From Gammaproteobacteria bacterium (GTDB lineage: Bacteria > Pseudomonadota > Gammaproteobacteria > Xanthomonadales > Wenzhouxiangellaceae), in the NCBI GenBank assembly GCA_003561495.1, contig PWWM01000123.1:1-6446 (forward strand): a stretch of DNA of 6,446 nucleotides, read 5' to 3'. The position numbers and the translations under genes are program-made. The notes beneath the pieces were generated by a model. The model saw only the letters and a program-made list of their open reading frames with translations. It searched no databases and was not told the DNA's origin. Shown here one piece after another: positions 1-5,212 of this stretch (positions are counted from its first letter, which is position 1; each line of letters begins with the position of its first letter).

Positions 1-102
1 TCGCATGGCTATCGGGCCCGCGAGTCGGTGTTGCACATGCTGCGTGAAACCATCGACTGGCTGGACGAACACGTCAAGGGAGCGACACCGGCCGCCGACT
101 GA
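1..102 (+). CDS. S9-family serine peptidase, C-terminal end only
   Basis: Frame 1 is open from the window edge to a TGA at 100-102 and encodes the last 33 residues of a protein that begins upstream. It opens with Ser-His-Gly-Tyr followed by RARESVLHMLRETIDWLDEHVK. This matches the extreme C-terminus of prolyl-oligopeptidase-fold (S9) peptidases, in which the His of the (E)SHGY segment is the third member of the Ser-Asp-His triad and a helix with ESxxHxLxExxxWL closes the alpha/beta-hydrolase domain. From memory, this form resembles the glutamyl-endopeptidase branch (plant CGEP and bacterial relatives) more than classical prolyl oligopeptidase. The catalytic Ser and Asp, any propeller domain and any signal peptide lie outside the window, so localisation and specificity cannot be read. 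The stop is 4 bases before the permease start, which suggests one transcript. Confidence 0.8.
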   Translation, partial: SHGYRARESVLHMLRETIDWLDEHVKGATPAAD

Positions 103-106
103 TCCG

Positions 107-1018
107 ATGGTCGCTTATCTGACCATCCTATTGCTGATCGCGGCCGGATATGCATTCGGCCGCATGCGCCTGTTTCCGGAACAGGCGCCGGAAGTGCTCA
201 ACCGGGTGGTGCTTTATCTGTGTCTTCCGGCATTGATCCTGATCCATGTGCCGACACTCGAGCCGTCTTGGTCGTTGTTGCCACTGGTGATTGTGCCCTG
301 GACTCTGCTGGGTTTGACCATTGCCGTCATCCTGCCGCTGTCGCGCTGGCTGAGCTTGAAACGCGAGGTCACCGCCACCTTGCTGGTATTGATTCCCCTG
401 GGCAACACCTCGTTTCTCGGCTTTCCGCTGGTCGAGGCGCTGCTGGGTCCTGAGTACCTACGTTTGGCCGTGGTCTATGATCAGTTCGGCTCGTTTCTGA
501 TTGTCTGCACTCATGTCCTGTTCGTGCTGGGCTGGTACGGTGACGGTGACAATCCCACACCGGCTTCGGTGGCCAGACAGGTTGTATCGTTCCCACCCTT
601 CCTGGCGCTGATCCTTGCGCTGGTTCTCGGCAATGCCTGGTTCCCCGACTGGTTGATGAGCCTGACCGAACGCTTTGCCGACATGTTGCTGCCGCTGGTC
701 ACCCTGGCCATCGGCATGAGCCTGAAACTCAAGCTGGTTCCGGAATATCGCATGGGTTTGTTGATCGGCCTGGTCGCCAAGTTGCTGGTGCTTCCGGTCC
801 TGGCGCTGGGGCTGGTCTGGCTGCTGCGCGCCGAACCGGATGTGGCCCGGGTCGCCCTGCTGGAGGCCTCCATGCCGCCGATGATCACGGCTGCCGCCCT
901 GCTCGCTGCTGCGCGCCTGGCCCCGCCGCTGGGATCGGCGCTGGTGGCCTGGGGTGTGCTGATTTCGGCGGCTACGGTACCGCTGTGGTTCTGGGTCGGA
1001 CAAACGATATTCGGCTGA
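107..1018 (+). CDS. AEC-family (auxin efflux carrier-like) permease
   Basis: This 303-residue inner-membrane protein has the length and pattern of bacterial AEC transporters, a family that includes malonate/malate permeases and auxin-carrier-like proteins. About ten hydrophobic segments are visible, near residues 1-18, 31-47, 54-79, 92-113, 118-143, 162-180, 188-206, 214-240, 247-268 and 276-299. They fall in two halves of five around a hydrophilic loop at 144-160 (GDGDNPTP). Family-typical motifs include GNTSFLGFP at 99-107, a membrane-embedded Asp at 125 (YDQFGS), LLPLVTLAIGMSL at 194-206 and LEASMPPMITAAAL at 252-265. The frame is open further upstream to position 5, but that part overlaps the peptidase and is not hydrophobic. 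I therefore take ATG 107, where the first membrane helix begins. No good ribosome site is present, so translation is probably coupled to the peptidase stop 4 bases earlier. The substrate, probably a small carboxylate or amino-acid-like anion, cannot be deduced. Confidence 0.9.
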   Translation: MVAYLTILLLIAAGYAFGRMRLFPEQAPEVLNRVVLYLCLPALILIHVPTLEPSWSLLPLVIVPWTLLGLTIAVILPLSRWLSLKREVTATLLVLIPLGNTSFLGFPLVEALLGPEYLRLAVVYDQFGSFLIVCTHVLFVLGWYGDGDNPTPASVARQVVSFPPFLALILALVLGNAWFPDWLMSLTERFADMLLPLVTLAIGMSLKLKLVPEYRMGLLIGLVAKLLVLPVLALGLVWLLRAEPDVARVALLEASMPPMITAAALLAAARLAPPLGSALVAWGVLISAATVPLWFWVGQTIFG

Positions 1019-1036
1019 CGGTTTTGTCGATTCGGA

Positions 1037-1540
1037 TCATGCCGCCGGATGCACGGCGCCGCAACGATCGCAAGTACGATTCTGCTCGCTTTCCATGAAC
1101 CGACCAATGACCGGCGGAAAGTCGTTCTCGATGCTTTCCAGGTAGAAGTATTCCTCGTAGAGTTTGTGGTGGCACTCGGGACAGAACCACATCAGGCCGT
1201 CCTTTTCATGTTCCAGTCGCAGTCGTTCGATGACCAGGCCAACCGTGTTTTCCAGGCGTTGTGGAGAGTGCGGAACCTTGGGTGGCAGGTAGAAGATTTC
1301 CCCCTCGCGAATGCGGATATCGCGCGGCCCCTCATCGTCCATGACCTTGAGGATCATGTCGCCTTCGATCTGGTAGAAAAACTCCGGGCCTTCGTCGTAG
1401 TGGTAATCCGTGCGCTGATTCGGACCGCCGACCACCATGACGATGAAGTCCTCGTCATAAATGCACTTGTTGCCCACCGGCGGCTTGAGCAGGTGACGAT
1501 TGTCCTCGATCCAGCGTTCGAAGTTGATTGGAGGCAGCAT
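1037..1540 (-). CDS. nbaC: 3-hydroxyanthranilate 3,4-dioxygenase
   Basis: This 167-residue cytoplasmic cupin enzyme opens the ring of 3-hydroxyanthranilate with O2, giving 2-amino-3-carboxymuconate semialdehyde, the precursor of quinolinate and NAD or of further tryptophan catabolism. Expected active-site residues are present: Fe(II) ligands H47, E53 and H91, and substrate-binding R43 and R95 with E105 (E105 by approximate alignment to the Cupriavidus enzyme). The C-terminus has the second, rubredoxin-like iron site of bacterial and fungal forms: C120-P-E-C123 and C157-D-R-C160. Length is normal for the bacterial enzyme. The frame extends to a TTG at 1564, but ATG 1540 begins with the family's usual N-terminus (LPPINFERWIEDNR) and has GGGGTG six bases upstream. 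It lies 93 bases after the binding-protein gene on the same strand and converges with the permease. No other kynurenine-pathway gene is visible here. The symbol follows common usage for bacterial orthologues. Confidence 0.96.
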   Translation of the reverse strand: MLPPINFERWIEDNRHLLKPPVGNKCIYDEDFIVMVVGGPNQRTDYHYDEGPEFFYQIEGDMILKVMDDEGPRDIRIREGEIFYLPPKVPHSPQRLENTVGLVIERLRLEHEKDGLMWFCPECHHKLYEEYFYLESIENDFPPVIGRFMESEQNRTCDRCGAVHPAA

Positions 1541-1546
1541 GGGATT

Positions 1547-1552
1547 CACCCC
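1547..1552 (-). promoter_or_regulatory. Ribosome binding site of the dioxygenase gene
   Basis: On the minus strand GGGGTG lies six bases before ATG 1540. This favours that ATG over the in-frame TTG at 1564, which would add eight residues not typical of the family. Confidence 0.6.
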
Positions 1553-1633
1553 GGATTGATGCAAATTCGATGACCTCAGGGTAACGCAGATGCGTGGCGA
1601 ATGAGAACTGTCTGCAATTTGCCTGTGGGGTCG

Positions 1634-3319
1634 CTATTCGTAACCCCAGGGCCGTGCGGGCGGATCCACCGGTGTGGCCAGATCGAATTCCAGGCGAATG
1701 GAGTGACCCTTGCGGGGCCAGTGGACGCCGTATTGCAGAGTGTGTTCGTCGGTGAAGTCGAGAAACCAGAAGTTGTCATCGCGCTCGGGCAGGATTTCGG
1801 CCGTGTGCGAGTCCGCTGGAAAGATCTGGCGAGTCGGCAGGCCCTGCGTGGGGGCATCGCCACCGTACTGGCTGATCGCTTCCTCGCGACCGTCCGGGTA
1901 GCGATGGTCATGCTTGAGTCGAATCGTGCCATCGGTTCGAGTCAGTATCCAGTTGCGCGAGCGGTTTTCATCGACATGCAGCGGAATGTGGATACGATCC
2001 TCGCTGCATTCGAGCACATGCATAAGCAGTTGTTCCGCCTCGGCCACGCCGGCGTAATAGGGTGTGACATCGGAGATTCGACCGCGAAACGCCTGTCCGC
2101 ACAGTGCTTGCAGGCGATCCCAGAAAGCTTGCTGGGCGGGCGCCAGCCCGGTCTCGCGCTCGGACCAGTTGGGTGTCGGATAGCGGACTTCGGCCTGGGC
2201 CAGTTCCGGGGGCCAGACGATGACTTTCTCGCCATCCTGCCATTGGATGAACAGGCCCTGGTTGGCCACCTGGTAGCCGCGCTCATCAACGGCATAGGGC
2301 CCGAATACGGTGGTGGTTTCCAGTTCGAGCAGACTCTGGCGCAACGGGTCGGCATCCAGGCTGCCGGTTCGGCTGACGGCTTCGGCAAACAGCTGGCAAC
2401 TGCCGTAGGCGCCTGCGGCATGAAAACTGGGCGCCATGTCGAACTGTTGCCGGTAATCGGCCACGAAACGTTCGATACCGGGATTGTCCAGGCCGGGTTC
2501 CCAGGCGGATAGCCCGTAGGTGTATTCGGCGGCCTGGCCCAGCGCCTCGGCGAACTGGCTGACCGCCCCGGATGTACCGAACATTTCCACATTGATGTCG
2601 GCCGCCTTCATTTGCTCGACCACGCTGATGAAGTGATCAAGACTGGAGGCGGCCATGGCCAGTACCTCGACCTGTTCGCTCTGCACGCGCTCAAGCCACG
2701 GCAGAAAATCCTCGGTCTCGTCCGGATAGGCTTCGTGGAAGACAACCTCCATGCCGCGCTCGCGGGCAAGGTCATTGGCGCCGGCGCTGGCGGCGCGCGG
2801 GAAAAGGGCGTCCTCGGTCAGCACCGCCACCCGTGTCAGGCCACGATCATCGGCCATGTCGATCAGGCCGGCCAGAAACAATTCAGCCGGTGGCAGGACC
2901 ATGAACAGATATTCACGGCCCTGTTCCCAGATCGAGCTGGTGGCGGCCAGCGGCGAGATGTGGACCATGCGGTGTTGCTCGGTCACCGGCGCCACCGCCT
3001 CGGTCAGGGTGGACCCGTAGGGACCCATGATGGCGTCAACCCCGCGATCGACGACGAGTTCCTCGTACAGGGCAATGGCCGTGTCACTATCGGAGCGGTC
3101 ATCGAGTATCTCGAAACGAATCTCGCGTCCCAACAGTCCGCCATCGGCGTTGATATGGTGCTCGCACAGCCGGTAGCCGTTGGCGGCCGCGCTGCCCTGG
3201 GTGGACAGGTGGCCGGTCTTGGACATGGTGGCGCCAATGTGAATCGGCTCGTCGGCGTTGGTCAGCAAGGGGATGGCCATTAGAGCGACGGCGCATAAGG
3301 TGGCGGATTTCGAATACAT
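1634..3319 (-). CDS. Periplasmic amino-acid-type ABC substrate-binding protein fused to an extra C-terminal domain
   Basis: This is a 561-residue exported protein. Residues 1-22 form a Sec signal peptide (YSKS start, hydrophobic core, probable cleavage TNA/DE). Residues 24 to about 385 are a type I periplasmic binding fold of the Leu/Ile/Val class (Peripla_BP_6). Landmarks are IGATMSKTGHLSTQG at 28-42, GGLLGREI at 60-67, the MGPYGSTLTEAVAP loop at 98-111, SPLAATSS at 122-129 and FHAAGAYGSCQLFAEAV at 299-315. No lipobox Cys follows the signal, so it is probably soluble. After a short linker, residues 394-561 form an additional domain that is not part of the family (entered separately). The usual length of such binding proteins is 370-420 residues. 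No permease or ATPase gene accompanies it, so it may be an orphan receptor or serve a transporter elsewhere. ATG 3319 is chosen because the signal peptide starts there; the ribosome site is weak. The dioxygenase gene follows 93 bases downstream. Confidence 0.9.
   Translation of the reverse strand: MYSKSATLCAVALMAIPLLTNADEPIHIGATMSKTGHLSTQGSAAANGYRLCEHHINADGGLLGREIRFEILDDRSDSDTAIALYEELVVDRGVDAIMGPYGSTLTEAVAPVTEQHRMVHISPLAATSSIWEQGREYLFMVLPPAELFLAGLIDMADDRGLTRVAVLTEDALFPRAASAGANDLARERGMEVVFHEAYPDETEDFLPWLERVQSEQVEVLAMAASSLDHFISVVEQMKAADINVEMFGTSGAVSQFAEALGQAAEYTYGLSAWEPGLDNPGIERFVADYRQQFDMAPSFHAAGAYGSCQLFAEAVSRTGSLDADPLRQSLLELETTTVFGPYAVDERGYQVANQGLFIQWQDGEKVIVWPPELAQAEVRYPTPNWSERETGLAPAQQAFWDRLQALCGQAFRGRISDVTPYYAGVAEAEQLLMHVLECSEDRIHIPLHVDENRSRNWILTRTDGTIRLKHDHRYPDGREEAISQYGGDAPTQGLPTRQIFPADSHTAEILPERDDNFWFLDFTDEHTLQYGVHWPRKGHSIRLEFDLATPVDPPARPWGYE
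1637..2140 (-). other. C-terminal accessory domain of the binding protein (residues 394-561)
   Basis: This is the part of the protein beyond the binding fold. It begins AQQAFWDRLQALCGQAFRGR (395-414). It continues with LLMHVLEC (431-438), IHIPLHVDENRSRNWILTRT (443-462), LKHDHRYPDG (468-477) and GLPTRQIFPAD (493-503), and ends FDLATPVDPPARPWGYE (545-561). The alternating hydrophobic pattern and many Trp/His/Asp residues suggest a compact beta-rich domain. C407 and C438 could form a disulfide in the periplasm. From memory, this set of motifs is the body of a family of small secreted proteins of unknown function in Xanthomonadales and other bacteria, where it is normally encoded on its own. That recollection could not be checked here. 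The junction is in frame, without a stop or shift. No function is assigned. Confidence 0.6.
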
Positions 3320-3329
3320 GAATCAGATG

Positions 3330-3344
3330 CTGGTTTGAGACCAG
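3330..3344 (-). promoter_or_regulatory. Small hairpin just before the binding-protein start
   Basis: CTGGT and ACCAG (5 bp, perfect) flank a 5-base loop and end about 10 bases before ATG 3319. In the mRNA this hairpin could influence access to the start, where no clear Shine-Dalgarno sequence is visible. Five-base-pair dyads are common by chance, so the assignment is tentative. Confidence 0.2.
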
Positions 3345-3553
3345 TCCCGAGTATCCCAGATTTCGAGGGAGTGAGTGATGCTCACCCGGGACGAACTTGA
3401 GTGTCCCCCGCAACGAGCCCGGTTTCGAACCCTGTGTTGACGTTCAAACAAAGAGGAATCGGGAAAGTGGCCTTGTGCGGAAGAAATTCTAAGGAATCGT
3501 TGAGAACAGCGAACTATGAAAAGCTGCTTGGTAGGATATGAGAGTGAGGAGAA

Positions 3554-3770
3554 GCAGCGGGTGGTATCCGACCGATCACGGACTGACCGGGTGAACGAGC
3601 GATTCGATGTCTTCGTGATTGGCGGCCTTTGGGTCAGTCGTGTCTGTGAGTTGCCGTTTGCGAGGGGAGCGCTTTCGTTCCAACGATAGGTGGCATGCAT
3701 GGTCAGGGAAAAGCTTACTGCCCGCCGCCGCACCCGGTCAGTCCGTGATCGGTCAAATACCACCCACTGC
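3554..3770. repeat. Long inverted repeat (two 40-base arms around a 137-base centre)
   Basis: The left arm is 3554-3593 and the right arm 3731-3770. The right arm, reverse-complemented, matches the left at 37 of 40 positions, and similarity stops abruptly at both ends of the arms. The inner 24 positions (GACCGATCACGG... to the loop side) are identical. The mismatches are left 3558, 3568 and 3569 (C) against right 3766, 3756 and 3755 (A). In minus-strand RNA each becomes a G-U pair, so the arms would form an uninterrupted 40-bp stem. An 8-base direct repeat AGGAGAAG occurs at 3547-3554 and 3778-3785, close to the outer ends. The centre encodes nothing recognisable. It may be a small non-autonomous transposable element (MITE-like), an intergenic repeat family, or a structured RNA. 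The sequence alone does not decide between these. Confidence 0.85.
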
Positions 3771-3850
3771 GACAGATAGGAGAAGATTGAGAGCTTAGGC
3801 GGTGGCTTCGATCTAGCTCCCCTATCAACCAACTCCCAGCCGACAAGCGA

Positions 3851-3886
3851 CGAGTGGGCTTGACCGGGGCCGGGCAAGGCCACTCG
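3851..3886 (-). terminator. Imperfect hairpin after the amidohydrolase pair
   Basis: CGAGTGG (3851-3857) pairs with CCACTCG (3880-3886). After a G-G mismatch, CTTG (3859-3862) pairs with CAAG (3875-3878), leaving a GC-rich 12-base loop. It lies 28 bases beyond the stop of the upstream minus-strand gene. No T-run follows on the minus strand, so it is not a canonical intrinsic terminator. It could protect the mRNA 3' end or act with Rho. Confidence 0.35.
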
Positions 3887-3902
3887 GCGCCCAGCCTCCA
3901 TA

Positions 3903-3924
3903 AACTCCAGAGCCTACTGGAGTT
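3903..3924 (-). terminator. Hairpin spanning the amidohydrolase stop codon
   Basis: AACTCCAG (3903-3910) and CTGGAGTT (3917-3924) are a perfect 8-bp inverted repeat with a 6-base loop. The TAG stop of the upstream gene (3914-3916) sits within the loop. On the minus strand the stem is followed only by a short TTTA, so termination, if any, would be weak. Such a hairpin may instead serve as a 3' stability element. Confidence 0.35.
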
Positions 3925-5212
3925 CACGACCTTGTGCGCGGGCATTGCGTTCGCGATAGCGCTCGTAGAGTCGGCGGTGGCGATCGCGCATCAGGTCGAA
4001 TTCCTGACCATCAATCCAGACCCGTTCAATGGTGGTGATCACTTCCAGTGGGTCACCGTCGGCCACGAACAGGGTGGCGTTCTTGCCTGCTTCCAGTGAA
4101 CCCAGACGATCGGCCACACCCAGGATTTCGGCCGGCCAGAGGGTGACGCTCTTCAGCGCGGCCTCGGGAGAAAGGCCATGGGCCACGGCGCTGCCGGCCT
4201 GGAAGGGCAGGTTGCGCGCATTGGCCACATCCATGCCGCCGGCCGAGTCGGTCAGCGCAAATCGTACTCCGGCTTCTTCCAGACGGGCGGCGGCCGTAAA
4301 GGCCATGTCATACGGTTCCCAGCGCCTGGTCGGCATGGCGTAGACCCGGCTCATGATCACCGGAATGTTGTCGGCGGCCAGGCGTTCGGCAATGTACTGG
4401 ACATCGGGATTGGCGACCAGGATGACCCGCTCGAACTCCTGTTCCTCGGCCCAGTCCAGCGCCTTTTCCATGACATCGTAACGATTGGCGTGCAGAAACA
4501 GGGGGATGTCGCCGGACAAAAGCGGCGCCAGGGCTTCGAGCTGGTCGTTGCGGGCCGGTGCGCGGCCATTGCCCGCTTCTGCGGCGGCCTGGGCCCGGCG
4601 CCAATGACGGGCCTGATCGAGCACATCCTCGATGCGGGCGAGGTCTTCGTTGTCATCATCGTCGACCGCCCCGGGCGGGAAAGTGACATGCATGCCGACC
4701 GGCGCCTGGATCACCATCTCTTCCCAGCTCCAGCCATCCAGGTTCATCAGCGCCGATGTGCCCCGGATCAGGCCACCACCGGGAATGATATGCGCGGACA
4801 ATATGCCCCCGGCAATACTGGTGGGCAGCAGATCGGAGTCATGGTTGACGGCCACTTCGACGCGAATGGCGGCATTGATCTCACCCATTTCGGCCGTGTC
4901 GACGGTTCCGGCCACGCTGGCGATCTCGGTGATGCCCAACTGAGTGGCCGGATGGACGAAACCGGGATAGACATGCTTGCCCTCAAGATCGATGATTCGG
5001 GCATCGTCAGGAATCTCCAGATCCCGGCCGATCTGTTCGATGCGGCCATCGCGAATCAATACGATCCCGTTTTCAAGCGACGGGGCGCTGACCGGGTGAA
5101 CGGTGGCCCCGACCAGGGCGGTGAGCTCGGCCTGTGCCGAGGCGGCCAGCAATGTGCCGGCGATCAGTGTGGAGAATGTTTTAGTGAGCATGGAAGATAC
5201 AGAATTCATCAT
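3914..5212 (-). CDS. Exported amidohydrolase-fold protein with degenerate metal site
   Basis: This is a 432-residue amidohydrolase-superfamily (PF01979-like) protein. Residues 1-28 form a signal peptide (hydrophobic LIAGTLLAASAQA, cleavage near AQA/EL), so it is probably periplasmic. The N-terminal beta-sandwich strand (ALVGATVHPVSAP, 32-44) and the closing segment LGSLEAGKNATLFVADGDPL (370-389) are typical. In the first barrel strand the usual PGxxDxHxH reads P83-G-F-V-H-P-A89-T-Q91, so both HxH metal ligands are replaced, by Ala and Gln. The strand-6 His position appears to be N268. H241 (LFLHANR) and D322 (ALTDSAGG) remain. MMNS at 5212 is chosen because CGGA lies about 8 bases upstream; Met 8 at 5191 would also give a good signal peptide. 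The start overlaps the upstream gene by 32 bases, implying translational coupling. It may be a non-catalytic partner of that enzyme, or bind metal differently. Substrate unknown. Confidence 0.88.
   Translation of the reverse strand: MMNSVSSMLTKTFSTLIAGTLLAASAQAELTALVGATVHPVSAPSLENGIVLIRDGRIEQIGRDLEIPDDARIIDLEGKHVYPGFVHPATQLGITEIASVAGTVDTAEMGEINAAIRVEVAVNHDSDLLPTSIAGGILSAHIIPGGGLIRGTSALMNLDGWSWEEMVIQAPVGMHVTFPPGAVDDDDNEDLARIEDVLDQARHWRRAQAAAEAGNGRAPARNDQLEALAPLLSGDIPLFLHANRYDVMEKALDWAEEQEFERVILVANPDVQYIAERLAADNIPVIMSRVYAMPTRRWEPYDMAFTAAARLEEAGVRFALTDSAGGMDVANARNLPFQAGSAVAHGLSPEAALKSVTLWPAEILGVADRLGSLEAGKNATLFVADGDPLEVITTIERVWIDGQEFDLMRDRHRRLYERYRERNARAQGRELQ

Larger units (their letters stand above)
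3320..3913. other. 594-base intergenic region without a credible gene
   Basis: This region separates the second amidohydrolase (stop at 3914) from the binding-protein start (3319), both on the minus strand. It is much longer than any other gap in the window. Part of it is AT-rich: 3481-3540 has about 38% G+C against a clearly GC-rich coding background. It holds the 40-base inverted repeat at 3554-3770, a hairpin at 3851-3886, and small dyads near the binding-protein start. These are CTGGT/ACCAG at 3330-3344, GTGAG/CTCAC at 3373-3387 and TTGA/TCAA at 3437-3447. The promoter of the binding-protein gene should lie here, but I could not pick a convincing -35/-10 pair. An open frame at 3323-3901 on the minus strand reads through the repeat and has no recognisable protein character. 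Confidence 0.75.

Noticed and set aside
5..106. 34-residue N-terminal extension of the permease
   Set aside because: It overlaps the peptidase C-terminus in another frame, is Cys/Arg-rich and not membrane-like. ATG 107 begins directly at the first membrane helix.
1541..1564. TTG start eight codons upstream for the dioxygenase
   Set aside because: The added residues are not typical of the family, and the GGGGTG ribosome site fits the ATG at 1540.
1601..2512. 303-codon plus-strand open frame (and a similar one at 2612-3283)
   Set aside because: Both are antisense to the binding-protein gene and explained by GC-rich third positions; the minus-strand protein has a signal peptide and a known fold.
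3418..3435. tRNA-like T-arm (GGTTTCGAACCC) in the intergenic region
   Set aside because: The flanks do not form the 5-bp T-stem, and no acceptor, D or anticodon arms can be built around it on either strand.
3323..3901. Open frame of 192 codons on the minus strand filling the long intergenic gap
   Set aside because: It runs through both arms of the inverted repeat, is rich in Ser/Arg/Thr with no fold-like pattern, has no good ribosome site, and matches no family I recognise.
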